NCBI GenBank assembly: GCA_023481165.1
Contig: JAMCWO010000150.1
Location: 1-64,000, forward strand
From: Planctomycetota bacterium
GTDB taxonomy: Bacteria; Planctomycetota; Phycisphaerae; Sedimentisphaerales; Anaerobacaceae
Length of the DNA: 64,000 nt
Direction: 5' to 3'
The notes below the pieces were generated by a model that saw only the letters and a list, made by a program, of their open reading frames with translations, had not been told where the DNA came from and did not search any database. Of this stretch, positions 41,589 to 52,068 are shown piece by piece. Each line of letters opens with the position of its first letter. Positions within the stretch are counted from its first letter, which is position 1. Made by a program: the position numbers and the translations under genes.

Positions 41589-42827
41589 ATGGCAATTGTT
41601 GTGCAGAAATTCGGCGGCACCTCGGTGGCGGACGCGGAAAAGATCCGCCGGGCCGCCCGACGGGTCATTGAGAGAAAGCAGGCGGGCTACCAGGTGGTCG
41701 TGGTCGCCTCCGCCCGGGGACAGCAGACCGATGAGCTGGTCCGGGATGCGCTGGAGCTCAATCCCAACCCACCCCAGCGGGAGATGGACCAGTTGCTCAG
41801 TACCGGCGAGCAGCAGACCGTGTCGCTGTTTGCCATGGCGCTCGAGGCGATGGGCTACAAGGCCATCAGCTTCACCGGCGGGCAGATTCGCATGATGACC
41901 GACGGCGTCTATTCGAAGGCCCAGATCAAGAGCATTGACGCCGATTTCGTTCGGCGCGAGCTGAACCAGGACCAGGTGGTGATTGTCGCCGGCTTCCAGG
42001 GCATCGACGAATTCGGCAATATCACGACGCTGGGCCGGGGCGGCTCGGACACGAGCGCCGTAGCCCTGGCGGCGGCCTTGAAAGCCGAGGAGTGCGAGAT
42101 CTTCACCGATGTGGACGGCGTATACACCACGGACCCGCGCCTCTTCCCGAACGCTGTAATGCTCGACGAGATCAGCTACGATGAGATGCTGGAAATGGCC
42201 AGCCTGGGGGCGGGCGTGATGCACATTCGCTCCGTGGCGTTCGGCAAGCGCTACAACGTCAAGATTCGTGTGAGAAACAGCGGAAACGACAATCCGGGAA
42301 CGGTCATAACTCATGAGGTGCCGCAGATGGAAGGCGTGCTGGTATCCGGTGCGACCATACAGAAAGACATGGCGAAAATCAGCTTGATCGGGGTCCCCAA
42401 TGTGCCGGGGATGGCCGCCCAGGTGTTCACGCGCCTGGCGGAAGCCAAGGTGGTGGTGAACGATATCATTCAGACGGAAATCAGCCCCGAGAAGGCGAAC
42501 ATAGCGTTCCTGGTGGGCACGTCCGACCTGCCGACGGCCCGACAGGTGGCGGACGACCTGCAGAAGGAGTTGCACTGCGAGAACGTGTTTGTGCGGGACG
42601 ACATCGCTTTGGTCTCCGTGATCGGGGTAGGCATGCGGTCCCACTACGGCGTGGCCGAAAAGACGTTCGGCGCTTTGGCCAAGGCGAAGGTCAACATCGA
42701 CTCGATCACCACCAGCGAGATTCGCATCAGTTGTGCCGTGGGGAAAGACGAAGTGGAACGCGCGCTGGAGGCGGTCTGTCTGGCGTTCGAGCTGGATAAG
42801 CCCGCCCGGCAGCGCAAGCCCGTCTGA
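41589..42827 (+). CDS. lysC: Aspartate kinase
   Basis: MAIVVQKFGGTSVADAEKIRRAA; GRGGSDTSAVALAAAL; two ACT domains. ATG 41589 preferred over track start 41481. Confidence 0.95.
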   Translation: MAIVVQKFGGTSVADAEKIRRAARRVIERKQAGYQVVVVASARGQQTDELVRDALELNPNPPQREMDQLLSTGEQQTVSLFAMALEAMGYKAISFTGGQIRMMTDGVYSKAQIKSIDADFVRRELNQDQVVIVAGFQGIDEFGNITTLGRGGSDTSAVALAAALKAEECEIFTDVDGVYTTDPRLFPNAVMLDEISYDEMLEMASLGAGVMHIRSVAFGKRYNVKIRVRNSGNDNPGTVITHEVPQMEGVLVSGATIQKDMAKISLIGVPNVPGMAAQVFTRLAEAKVVVNDIIQTEISPEKANIAFLVGTSDLPTARQVADDLQKELHCENVFVRDDIALVSVIGVGMRSHYGVAEKTFGALAKAKVNIDSITTSEIRISCAVGKDEVERALEAVCLAFELDKPARQRKPV

Positions 42828-42847
42828 CGGGCAAGGAGCCCTCGTCC

Positions 42848-43705
42848 GTGGCGCGCAGGCGAAGGAGCAACCAGGCGCTCAGCAGGCGGCAACGAGCCAT
42901 CCTGACCGCCCTTGGCCTGATCGTGACGGCCCTTCTTGTCTGGCTCGACCGCAATGTCGTTTCACGGCCCGGGTCGGGACCCTCCTCGCCGCGGCAGCAG
43001 ACGCTCGCGACGGACAGGGCCCGTTATCACGGCCAACGCTTCGAAGTCGTCCGAGTCGTCGACGGCGACACGCTGCATCTGGGCGTGCCGGACCTCGGCG
43101 GCGACTCGACCAAGGTCCGGCTGCTGGGCATCGATGCGCCGGAAATGGGAACCAACAGGAGCGAGAGAATGTACTACGCGGAGGAAGCCACGGCGTTTGC
43201 CCGGCGCCTGGCTCTCCATCAGGAGGTGCGTGTCTACCTGGACGAGCGGGCGGGCAGCCGGGATCGCTACCAACGACTGCTGGCGTACATCGAGCTGCCG
43301 GATGGGAAGTTCCTCAATGAAGAGCTGCTTTCGCAAGGCTACGCCTACGCCGACCGGCGGTTCCGGCACAGCTACTACCAGAAGTACCTGCAACTGGAGG
43401 CCAGCGCGCGCGCGCTGGGACAAGGACTGTGGAAGAATGTGACGCCGGAGCAGATGCCGCCCTGGCTCCAGAAACGTCTCGAAAAGCAGTCCACTATGGC
43501 CCCCGATCAACGCCTACAGGTTGTACTCGCGGATCTTACGGTAGAGCGTCCGCTCGCCGATTCCCAGAATCTTGGCGGCTTTCTCGCGATTGCCCTGCGT
43601 GCGGGCCAGGGTGTCGGCGATCGCCTTCTTCTCCAATTCGTTCAGGGAGACGCCAGCCAGACTTGCCGGAGAGGCCGTGGTTCCCGGCAGTTGCCGGCGG
43701 GGTGA
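42848..43705 (+). CDS. Thermonuclease/SNase-family nuclease, membrane-anchored
   Basis: VVRVVDGDTLHLG, VRLLGIDAPEM, LLSQGYAYADRRF; N-terminal TM; 3' end reads into antisense of the next gene. Confidence 0.85.
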   Translation: MARRRRSNQALSRRQRAILTALGLIVTALLVWLDRNVVSRPGSGPSSPRQQTLATDRARYHGQRFEVVRVVDGDTLHLGVPDLGGDSTKVRLLGIDAPEMGTNRSERMYYAEEATAFARRLALHQEVRVYLDERAGSRDRYQRLLAYIELPDGKFLNEELLSQGYAYADRRFRHSYYQKYLQLEASARALGQGLWKNVTPEQMPPWLQKRLEKQSTMAPDQRLQVVLADLTVERPLADSQNLGGFLAIALRAGQGVGDRLLLQFVQGDASQTCRRGRGSRQLPAG

Positions 43706-44872
43706 GATCTCCGGCGGGAGATCCGGGACATCGATCTGGAGCCGGTCGCACATCACGACCATCGTGCGGATCGCGTTCTTGAGCTGGCGAATGTTGCCCG
43801 GCCATTCGTAGGCGACGAGAATGCTCATGGCAGCCTCGGTGATACCCGTCACCTTGGATCCGGTATCCTCGACCGCCTCGCGCAGGAAGTGCGCGGCGAG
43901 GATCGGGATATCCTCGGGCCTGTCCCGCAGGGCCGGCAGCACCAGGTTCACGCCGCGGATACGGAAGTACAGGTCCTGCCGGAACGTGTTGCGCTCGATG
44001 AGCTTTGTCAGGTTGTGATTCGTGGCACTGATGACGCGGACATCCACGACGGTCGCCTTGTTGGAGCCGACCGGCGTGACGACGCCGTCCTCCAGCACGC
44101 GGAGCAACTTCGCCTGCATCGTCAGCGGCATGTCACCGATCTCATCGAGAAAGAGCGTGCCTTTGTCGGCGATCTCAAACAGGCCTTTGCGGTCCGTGTT
44201 GGCCCCGGTGAATGCGCCCTTGACATGTCCGAACAGTTCGCTCTCCAGCAGCGTCTCGGTCAGCCCGGCGCAGTTGACCGGCTTGAAAGGCTTGTCGCGC
44301 CGCAGGGAGTTGTTATGAATCGCCCGCGCCAACAGCTCTTTGCCGGTGCCGGAAGGACCTTCGATGAGAACGGAGATGCCCGTGGGGGCGATGCGGCGGA
44401 TGACCTCGAAGATGCCCTGCATCACCGGACTGACGCCCTTGATGCCCTCGAACACCAGGGATTCCTGCTCCTGGTCGGTGCGGGCGTGGCGGGAGCAGGC
44501 CGCTTCGACCAGCGTCCGCAGTTGATCGATGTCGAGTGGCTTGACAAGGTAATCGAACGCCCCCTGCCGCAGAGCCTCCTTGCAGTTGTCGATGGTGGCG
44601 TAGGCGGTGATCAGGATCACTTCTGTGCCGTTGCCGCTGCGTTTCGCTTCGCGGAGCACTTCCAGTCCATCCACCTGTCCCTCCAGTTTCAGGTCCGTGA
44701 CCACCACGTGGACGCGCTGACTGCGCAGCACCTCAAGGGCATGCTCGCCCGTATAGACGGCGAGCGCCTCCACGGGCAGCTTGCCCAAGGCTTCTACCAT
44801 GCCATCGGCGTGGTCCCGCTCGTCGTCCACCACGAGGACGACCGGCTTCTGCTCTGTCCAACGATTGTTCAA
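43514..44872 (-). CDS. Sigma54-dependent response regulator (NtrC family)
   Basis: Receiver [15 protein letters not shown]+ [23 protein letters not shown] ([16 protein letters not shown]); Fis-type [28 protein letters not shown]. Confidence 0.95.
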   Translation of the reverse strand: MNNRWTEQKPVVLVVDDERDHADGMVEALGKLPVEALAVYTGEHALEVLRSQRVHVVVTDLKLEGQVDGLEVLREAKRSGNGTEVILITAYATIDNCKEALRQGAFDYLVKPLDIDQLRTLVEAACSRHARTDQEQESLVFEGIKGVSPVMQGIFEVIRRIAPTGISVLIEGPSGTGKELLARAIHNNSLRRDKPFKPVNCAGLTETLLESELFGHVKGAFTGANTDRKGLFEIADKGTLFLDEIGDMPLTMQAKLLRVLEDGVVTPVGSNKATVVDVRVISATNHNLTKLIERNTFRQDLYFRIRGVNLVLPALRDRPEDIPILAAHFLREAVEDTGSKVTGITEAAMSILVAYEWPGNIRQLKNAIRTMVVMCDRLQIDVPDLPPEISPRRQLPGTTASPASLAGVSLNELEKKAIADTLARTQGNREKAAKILGIGERTLYRKIREYNL

Positions 44873-45019
44873 AGCCCCACCCAGGTATCCTGTTCCAGAT
44901 CACGCCTGCGGACCAGAGAAACTCGCTCTGTTGGCCGTACCCCAGCGCCGCGGCCGATACTCCCTTCTCCGACCATGCGTTCCGTGCGCAGCCCATTCTA
45001 CGCCGGAGGTCCGCGTGCA

Positions 45020-46432
45020 TCAAGAGTTCTTTACAGGTTCGCCGTCTGCCGTGTTCGGCGGCAGGACCGATTGGCGTATGTCGGAGATGGCTTGGAGATA
45101 GCGCCGCGCGGTGGGCTCGTCCTTGGCCTCCACGATCACTCGCATCACGGGCTCGGTATTGCTCGTGCGCAGGTGGATCCAGCCGTCGGGGAAATCGAGC
45201 CGCAGGCCGTCGGCGATGTTCACCGTGGCCTCGTCGAACTTGGCCAGCGCCAATTCCTGGATCTGCCTGGCCTGCTGCGCATCGGCGGCGAACTTATCTT
45301 TGTGCATGGAATAGCCGCCGATCTCCTGCACCAACCGGCTGATGCTCTTACCCGTCTCGGCCATCAATTGCAGAATCAGACCGATTCCGACGAGGCTATC
45401 CCGGATCGGGCCCACCCGCAGGTCGATCACACCGCCGTTGCCTTCGCCGCCGATGATGCAGTGGTGCTCGATCATGGCGTTGGCCACGTTGGCCTCGCCC
45501 ACCGGCGTGCGGATGACGCTGCCGCCCGCGCGCCGGGCCACATCATCGATCATCCGCGAGGTGGACAGGTTCGCCGCCGCCGGGCCGGTGCGCTGGGAGA
45601 AGACCTGCAGCGCCGCCAGAGCGAGAGTGTACTCTTCCCCGATATAGTCGCCCTTCTCATCGACAATCGCCAACCGGTCGGCATCCGGATCTTGGGCGAA
45701 CCCGAGGTCCGCGTGCTCCTGCTTCACCCGCCAGCACAGACCCGTCAGATTCGCCGCCGTGGGCTCCGGCTCGTGCGCAAAGAGCCCCGTGGGTTCATCG
45801 TTGACCGCCACCACGTCGCAGCCCAACTCAGCCAGCAGGATCTTCGTAATCCCCGCACCGGCGCCGTTGACGCTGTCGAGAACGATCCGGTACCGTTTCG
45901 CAGCGATCCGTGGGGCCTCCACGATGCCCAGGACCTTCTCCACGTGCACGCGATGGGTTTCCGTGTTGTAAGTCAGTTTGCCGCAGCGTTCGGAGCTGAC
46001 AAAGTGAAAGTGCCGGTCCCAGAAGGTGCGCCGGATCTCGTGGGCCGTGGCTACCGGCGGGGCCATCCCATTGCTCAGCAGCAGCTTGATGCCGTTGTAG
46101 GGAATCGGGTTGTGGGAGGCCGTGATGATGATGCCTCCTTCGCAGCGCAGCCGGCGCACCATGATTCCCACGCTCGGCGTCGGAACGATCCCCAGGTCGA
46201 TCACATCGATCCCGACCGCACACAGGCCGGCTGTGATCGCCGCCATCAGCATGGGGCCGCTGACACGGGAATCCCGTCCGAGGCAGACCGTGAACGGCCG
46301 ACCGCCCGTATCGACGCTGCTGCGCAGGAAGGTCCCGAAGGCAGCGCCGTACTCGGCCGCCACCAGTGGGGTGAGGTTTTCACCCACCACACCCCGCATA
46401 CCGCTGACGCTGATGATGAGGTCTTCCGCCAT
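45020..46432 (-). CDS. glmM: Phosphoglucosamine mutase/phosphohexomutase
   Basis: VSGMRGVVGENLTP; GIIITASHNPIPYNGIKLL; DPDADRLAIVDEKG; RTSNTEPVMRVIVEA. Confidence 0.85.
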   Translation of the reverse strand: MAEDLIISVSGMRGVVGENLTPLVAAEYGAAFGTFLRSSVDTGGRPFTVCLGRDSRVSGPMLMAAITAGLCAVGIDVIDLGIVPTPSVGIMVRRLRCEGGIIITASHNPIPYNGIKLLLSNGMAPPVATAHEIRRTFWDRHFHFVSSERCGKLTYNTETHRVHVEKVLGIVEAPRIAAKRYRIVLDSVNGAGAGITKILLAELGCDVVAVNDEPTGLFAHEPEPTAANLTGLCWRVKQEHADLGFAQDPDADRLAIVDEKGDYIGEEYTLALAALQVFSQRTGPAAANLSTSRMIDDVARRAGGSVIRTPVGEANVANAMIEHHCIIGGEGNGGVIDLRVGPIRDSLVGIGLILQLMAETGKSISRLVQEIGGYSMHKDKFAADAQQARQIQELALAKFDEATVNIADGLRLDFPDGWIHLRTSNTEPVMRVIVEAKDEPTARRYLQAISDIRQSVLPPNTADGEPVKNS

Positions 46433-46433
46433 G

Positions 46434-48023
46434 TCAATCCAGCCCGCAGACGTAGAGCTGGTTGACGAAATCGAGCTTGCGCAGGTCCTCGATGGTGGCC
46501 GCATCCGGCTCCTTGTCGAGGCTGACGGCCAAGACCGCCTTCTGCATCTCCAGCTTCTGGCCGACACCCATCGTGCCGATGTTGATGCCGTGCTTGGCCA
46601 ACAGCGTGCCGACGGCGCCGATGACGCCGGGTCGGTCATCATTGAAGATCACCAACACAGTGCCCTGGGGCGTCATTTCGATGTGGAAGCCGTCGACTTC
46701 GATAATCCGCAGCAGAGTCTCGCCGAAAACCGAGCCCCGGACCGTCCGGGTAGCCTGATTCGTGGTAACCGTGGCGCTGAAGCTGGAAGCCACATCGCGG
46801 GCCTCGGTATTCTTCGTTTCGTCGATGCTGATGCCGCGTTCCTTGGCCAGGACCGGCGTATTGACCATGTTCAACGGCATGTCGAAGTGCTTTTGCAGCA
46901 GGCCGATGGCAAAGTTCAGGGTAACGGGCTCGACGCTCATGCCGGCGATGCCCCCGCGATACTGGACTTGGACTTCCTTGATGCTGCCGGGCACGATCAT
47001 GCTGAGCAGCTTGCCCACCCGCCGGGCGAGATCGGCGTACTTGCGCACCACCGGCGGCATCGCTCCCGCCGTCGAAGGCGCGTTGACCGCATTGCGAATC
47101 GGGCCGCCGTTGACGGCATCGAGCAGGATCTGAGCGGCCTCGACGGCCACCTCCACCTGGGCCTCCTCGGTGCTGGCGCCCAGATGCGGGGTCACGATGC
47201 AGTTGTCGAGCTTCGCGAATTGCAGATTCTTCGGCGGCTCCTCCGAGAACACGTCCAAGGCGGCTCCGGCGATCTTCTTCCTGGCCAGAGCATCATACAG
47301 AGCGTCCTCATTGATGATGCCGCCTCGGGCGCAATTGACCAGGCGGACTGTCGGCTTCATCATGGCGATCTGATCGGCGCCGACCATATTCAATGTCGTC
47401 GGATTGCGCGGCACGTGCACCGTGATGAAATCCGCTTCCCGGAAGATGCGCTCGACGCTATCCGTCACCTGGATGCCCAACTGCTCGGCATTCTTGGGCG
47501 CGGCCAGCGGATCGTAGCCGACAACTTTCATGTTGAAGCCGCGAGCCATGTGCGCCACGGCCATCCCGATGCGCCCGAGGCCGATCACGCCCAGGACCTT
47601 GTTGTTGAGCTGGTTGCCCATGTACTTCTTGCGGTCCCAGGCGCCGGATTTGAGGCTATTGCAGGCCTGGACCACGTTGCGGCTCATGGCCAGCATCAGG
47701 GCCATGGTGTGCTCCGCCGCACTGAGCGTATTGCCGCCCGGCGTGTTCATCACGAGGATGCCCTTGCGGGTGGCGGCCGGCACGTCGATGTTGTCGACAC
47801 CTACACCCGCCCGCGCCACACCTTTCAGCCGGCCGGGATTGGTCAGCACCCTGGCCGTCACCTTCGTCTCGCTACGCACAATCAGACCATCGTAGTCGCG
47901 GATGATATTTGCCAGCTCATCTTCACTGATTCCGATCTTAATCACGGCCTCCGCACCCGGCGTGGCGTTGATCAGATCGATTCCTTCCTGCGCGAGTTTG
48001 TCGGTGATGAGCACTTTAGCCAT
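46434..48023 (-). CDS. serA: D-3-phosphoglycerate dehydrogenase
   Basis: GVDNIDVPAATRKGILVMNTPGGNTLSAAEHTMALMLAM; GLGRIGMAVAHMARGFNMKVVGYDP; C-terminal ACT. Confidence 0.95.
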   Translation of the reverse strand: MAKVLITDKLAQEGIDLINATPGAEAVIKIGISEDELANIIRDYDGLIVRSETKVTARVLTNPGRLKGVARAGVGVDNIDVPAATRKGILVMNTPGGNTLSAAEHTMALMLAMSRNVVQACNSLKSGAWDRKKYMGNQLNNKVLGVIGLGRIGMAVAHMARGFNMKVVGYDPLAAPKNAEQLGIQVTDSVERIFREADFITVHVPRNPTTLNMVGADQIAMMKPTVRLVNCARGGIINEDALYDALARKKIAGAALDVFSEEPPKNLQFAKLDNCIVTPHLGASTEEAQVEVAVEAAQILLDAVNGGPIRNAVNAPSTAGAMPPVVRKYADLARRVGKLLSMIVPGSIKEVQVQYRGGIAGMSVEPVTLNFAIGLLQKHFDMPLNMVNTPVLAKERGISIDETKNTEARDVASSFSATVTTNQATRTVRGSVFGETLLRIIEVDGFHIEMTPQGTVLVIFNDDRPGVIGAVGTLLAKHGINIGTMGVGQKLEMQKAVLAVSLDKEPDAATIEDLRKLDFVNQLYVCGLD

Positions 48024-48056
48024 AGCATTCTCCCAGAAGCCCTACCCATCTTGCGC

Positions 48057-48524
48057 TCAGGTCTGAGCCGCCACGGCCCGGGCAAGGGTCACGGCCCATC
48101 CGGCGGCCAAGATCACGAGCAGACCTGCAACCACATATTTGACTTTGAGTTCGGCCCACAGCCGATCAAAGAAGTGGAAATATACGCCAAAGACAGCCGT
48201 CAGAAAAGCGAAAAATGCCGCGACGATCAAGAGCGAACAGACGAGCGCTCCCGCCGGTTGGACATAGAAGGCCGTCAGCACCTCGCCCCGGGCGAAGGCC
48301 AGCACGCACGTAGTCATCCCGCAGGTCGGACAGGGCAAACCTGTCCTCTGCTTCATGCCACAGGGGCCGAAGAGCAACCCGAAATCGAACCCCGCTCGCT
48401 GCAGGAGCCACAGGCCGCCAAAGAGAGCCACAACGCCGGCGGCAAGAAGAGCTGCCGTCCTGCGCCCTCGGGCAGACGCCCGTCGCACATACTTGCTGCC
48501 GTTAACCTGTTGGCGTTTCTCCAT
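48057..48524 (-). CDS. DUF2752-family membrane protein
   Basis: GMKQRTGLPCPTCGMTTCVLAFARGEVLTAFYVQP. Confidence 0.85.
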   Translation of the reverse strand: MEKRQQVNGSKYVRRASARGRRTAALLAAGVVALFGGLWLLQRAGFDFGLLFGPCGMKQRTGLPCPTCGMTTCVLAFARGEVLTAFYVQPAGALVCSLLIVAAFFAFLTAVFGVYFHFFDRLWAELKVKYVVAGLLVILAAGWAVTLARAVAAQT

Positions 48525-48538
48525 ATACCCTGTAGAAT
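48510..48538 (+). promoter_or_regulatory. Sigma70-type promoter
   Basis: TTGGCG-17 bp-TAGAAT upstream of ATG 48582. Confidence 0.45.
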
Positions 48539-48581
48539 ATGCCCTGCTTACGACAATGTCAACCAAGGTGGCAGGAGCCCT

Positions 48582-49433
48582 ATGTCCTTAGAACAAAAAG
48601 ACTTAAGTGAGATGCTCGAAACGGCCATCGTGGCGGCGCGGCTCGCCGGACAACATGCGATGGAGGAGATGAATTACGTCAAGGCCGTCAGAAAGAGCGA
48701 GGTCGAATTGGTCACCCAAGCCGACGCCCAGTGCCAGAAGATCATCATCCAGAGAATCCGCGAGACCTATCCCGATCATGGCTTCATCGCCGAAGAAGGC
48801 GAGAGGGGCAAGTTGTTCAAGCGCGCGCCCCTCGCCGAGCCGGCCATCTGGTGGGCGATAGATCCGATCGATGGAACGAACAACTTTGCCCATGGTATCC
48901 CGGTGTTCGCGGTCAGCGTCGCCGCCTTGTCCGGGGGTGAGCCGGTGGTCGGCGTGATCTTCCAGCCTGCGAGCGAGTCCATGTTCACGGCCGTCAAAGG
49001 TGAAGAAGCCCAGTTGGACGGCCGGCGCATCTGGACCGGCGAAGAGGAGATCGGGCCACTGACGAGCGTCGGCTTGGACAGCCATTTTAACGATACCCTG
49101 CCGCCCTGGGTTTGCGATCTGATCCGCCGGTCGCGGTTCCGGAATTTCGGCACGACCGCCCTGCATCTGGCCTACGTCGCCCGGGGCGGGTTGGTGGCCG
49201 CTCTGATGTGCACGCCGAAGCTATGGGATATCGCCGCCGGCGTCGTGATCGCCGAGGCTGCCGGAGCGATCGTGACCGACTGGAACGGAGAGAGGATTTT
49301 TCCCATCGACCTCGACAGTTATGAGGGGCAGACCTTCCGCGTGGCCGCGGCAAACAGGAAAACGCACCCCGGCCTTCTGCAAGCCATCCAAGGTGATGCC
49401 TCCGCAAGACAGACCCGGCACGAGAATCGATAG
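48582..49433 (+). CDS. Inositol monophosphatase-family protein
   Basis: GFIAEEGERG, WAIDPIDGTNNFAHGIPVFAVSVA, WDIAAGVVIAEAAGAIVTDWNG. Confidence 0.95.
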   Translation: MSLEQKDLSEMLETAIVAARLAGQHAMEEMNYVKAVRKSEVELVTQADAQCQKIIIQRIRETYPDHGFIAEEGERGKLFKRAPLAEPAIWWAIDPIDGTNNFAHGIPVFAVSVAALSGGEPVVGVIFQPASESMFTAVKGEEAQLDGRRIWTGEEEIGPLTSVGLDSHFNDTLPPWVCDLIRRSRFRNFGTTALHLAYVARGGLVAALMCTPKLWDIAAGVVIAEAAGAIVTDWNGERIFPIDLDSYEGQTFRVAAANRKTHPGLLQAIQGDASARQTRHENR

Positions 49434-52058
49434 CTACCTGGGGTCAGGCACGGGATATAACGCGACGATGCGGACCTTGTCGCGGGCCGAATTCACCCGG
49501 CTCCGGTCGAGAATCGCCAGGACCCGTCGCTGCGGCCCATTCGTCCCGATCCGGGTCAGAATATAGGTCGTGAACACATCGCTCTGCACGGTCACCAGGT
49601 TACTGATCCGCGTGAAGATCAGGTCGCGCTCCTCAAAGTCGTCGCGCGCCGTATCGGGCGTCATGTCGGGTCCGCGGGGCGCATCGGTGTGCTGATTGTC
49701 CTTGCCGTCGAAGCCTGGGGCACACAGGGCATCAACCTGCATTAGGTCGCCGATGCTCCAGTAAGGGCCGTGGCTGTCTCGATAGTCGACGATGGCCCGC
49801 GCTTTCTGGAGTGCCGCCGTGTCATCGTATTGCATCCACGGCAGTTGCGCGAGGACGAACGCCGGCGCCGTGTTGACGTTGATCCGCCCCATGATGCGCG
49901 TTTCCTCGGCGCTCAGGTCCGGATGCTGGGACGGATCGATTACAGTAAGGTAATTGAAGAGCCTTCGGTAGATGGGATTCCGCAGATCGATCAGACAATC
50001 GGCCGGCATCGCCCCTTCCGGGACACTGTAAGCGCTGCGGGCCAGGATCAGGCCCAATTCACCGATGTTAGTCAGCGGCTTGTTGGCCGGATGGGCCTGG
50101 ATCAGCATCTCGGGCTGCTGAGGGTCCACATAGTTGCCCATGGCATTGCCGAGCCCCGGTGTCGAGGCGTCGGATGCCCAGAGCCGCCGAATACACTTGT
50201 ACGGCGAAACATCCCGCTGCAGGCTGCGGGCGACGCCATCCGCCACAATCCACGCGTCGGGCACTCTCTTGGAATCCACGATCAGCCACTTCCCCGCCGA
50301 CTGGACCCGGCGCTGCAGGGAGATCGTGGCGCCCGACTCAAACATTGCCTGGCCCAGGTCCTGCACCGCCTTCTTGTACGTGTTGCGGTCGTACCCGAAG
50401 CGGGGCATCGTGTCGACCGGCTCCTGAGGGTCGGAGAATACGACATAGTCTTTCGCCAAGGGAGCCGCCGAGTCCTCGGCCAGCAGGACGTGGAACCGCC
50501 TCGATCCCGACCACACCACATCCAGCTCCACATCGGCGGCGGAGGGATTATCGATCACGATCTTCCAGTCGCCGGGCCGCGGATCGTTATCTTCAAAGTA
50601 GGGCCGGTAGAGCTCGATGGCGTACGACGTGTGCAACTGGCCGGTAGTTGGGTCCTTCACCTGCCGGTAGGCCAACTCGGAGAGGTACACGCAAGGGCGC
50701 TCAAAGCCATAGTATGGGGAGGAAAGGCCCTGGACCACGGTGATCTCATCATCATCGTCAATGTAATCCATCAAGTTGGCCGTGATCTGAATTGCCTTCT
50801 CCGTGATCCCGATCGTATTGGGGTCCGCTTCCGACAACGCGGCGGCGACGGCCGCGCGAATAGTCAGTTCGTCCGCCGTATTGACGTTCACCATTTTGCG
50901 GAACTTCGCCCCGGTGTCGGTTGTCACCGGGTGCGGCGTGAGGATCCGATCCACGTTGTACGTGGTCGCGAGGGGGCGATACGAGTAACTGGGATCCAGC
51001 GCCCCGCTCGCGTCGTGCACGCGCAGGAACCAGGCAGCGAGCAGGTCCTTTTCCGCATCCTGCGGTTTCTTGTTGGTCCGCGCCAGCTCGTCGGCGGACG
51101 GCAGCGCCACGGGCGTGGTCAGCGTGCTGGCCCGGAAAGAGCCCCAGTTCTCCAAACGGGTATCGACCGCCGTCTGATTCAGGAGGAAACGATAGCGAAG
51201 CTCCAGCTCATCCGAAAGATCGAAGGGCGTATAAGGAGACAAGCCGTTCGCGCTCTGGGCCACATAGGCCGCCGGGTCCGGGTATTGCCAGAGGACCTGC
51301 TGCTCGTAGGCGGTCAGGTTCAACGCGGCGGGATTCGCCGTGTTGTTCACGCGGGCGCCGAGCAAAGCCGCTTCGTTCGATAGGGCGACCGCCTGGCCCG
51401 GGGCGCTCGCCAGCGCCAGGACATTCACCTGGAGCTGGCTGCGGCCGTCCACGCGGGCCGTGTTCGCGTCGCCGGGATCGAACTTGTAGCCGGTATTCAC
51501 GTTGAGCATGCTGCTGTTATCGAGAATCCGCACGGCGGCATAGATCGGCCGGCCCTTGCTCGACATCACGCCGGGCACCGAGAACCATCGCGCATCTCCC
51601 ACCCCATCCCCATCAGCATCGGCGTTCGTTTCGGCCCCGTTCGGATCCTTGATGGGCTCGCGCTCCACCACCAGGCGGATACGGACGTTCCTGGTGTCGG
51701 TGGCCGGCAGACCGGCCACATTGCTGATCTGCCGCCAGGAATAGTTGCCTCCGGACTCGTACGGCTCGGCCTCCGCCAGCCACGCGTTATTCGCATCCGG
51801 ATAGTCGTAAGATCCCGCCGTGCTCCCGGCGCCGGGAACATCCGCGGCTAGTGTCTCGCTGATCTCGGCCAGAACGGTATCGACGGCCAAGCCCAACTCC
51901 CGACTGTCCGCCGTGGCGGAGGTGGCCATCTTGTCGATCCGGGTCGCCATCACAAACAGCACGCCGATGACAGCCAGCAGACTCGTCAGGACTACCGCCA
52001 GGATCAGGGCCGAGCCCCGACGAAAGACGACCGTTGTTGGTTCAATCCGCTCCATCAT
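49434..52058 (-). CDS. GspK-like minor pseudopilin, very large
   Basis: N-terminal RRGSALILAVVLTSLLAVIGVLF; helix-hairpin-helix GRINVNTAPAFVLAQLPWM; cluster position. Start ATG 52058. Confidence 0.85.
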   Translation of the reverse strand: MMERIEPTTVVFRRGSALILAVVLTSLLAVIGVLFVMATRIDKMATSATADSRELGLAVDTVLAEISETLAADVPGAGSTAGSYDYPDANNAWLAEAEPYESGGNYSWRQISNVAGLPATDTRNVRIRLVVEREPIKDPNGAETNADADGDGVGDARWFSVPGVMSSKGRPIYAAVRILDNSSMLNVNTGYKFDPGDANTARVDGRSQLQVNVLALASAPGQAVALSNEAALLGARVNNTANPAALNLTAYEQQVLWQYPDPAAYVAQSANGLSPYTPFDLSDELELRYRFLLNQTAVDTRLENWGSFRASTLTTPVALPSADELARTNKKPQDAEKDLLAAWFLRVHDASGALDPSYSYRPLATTYNVDRILTPHPVTTDTGAKFRKMVNVNTADELTIRAAVAAALSEADPNTIGITEKAIQITANLMDYIDDDDEITVVQGLSSPYYGFERPCVYLSELAYRQVKDPTTGQLHTSYAIELYRPYFEDNDPRPGDWKIVIDNPSAADVELDVVWSGSRRFHVLLAEDSAAPLAKDYVVFSDPQEPVDTMPRFGYDRNTYKKAVQDLGQAMFESGATISLQRRVQSAGKWLIVDSKRVPDAWIVADGVARSLQRDVSPYKCIRRLWASDASTPGLGNAMGNYVDPQQPEMLIQAHPANKPLTNIGELGLILARSAYSVPEGAMPADCLIDLRNPIYRRLFNYLTVIDPSQHPDLSAEETRIMGRINVNTAPAFVLAQLPWMQYDDTAALQKARAIVDYRDSHGPYWSIGDLMQVDALCAPGFDGKDNQHTDAPRGPDMTPDTARDDFEERDLIFTRISNLVTVQSDVFTTYILTRIGTNGPQRRVLAILDRSRVNSARDKVRIVALYPVPDPR

Positions 52059-52068
52059 TGCCGTACCG

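Noticed and set aside
39974-41668. 564-aa minus-strand ORF
   Set aside because: Antisense to the apgM-like gene and ends of hom/lysC; no family features.
43889-46465. 858-aa plus-strand ORF
   Set aside because: Antisense to the sigma54 regulator and glmM, which have clear conserved motifs; arises from GC-rich codon bias.
46110-48581. Long upstream part of the 1107-aa plus-strand ORF
   Set aside because: Antisense to serA and part of glmM; only the part from ATG 48582 is a real CDS (IMPase).
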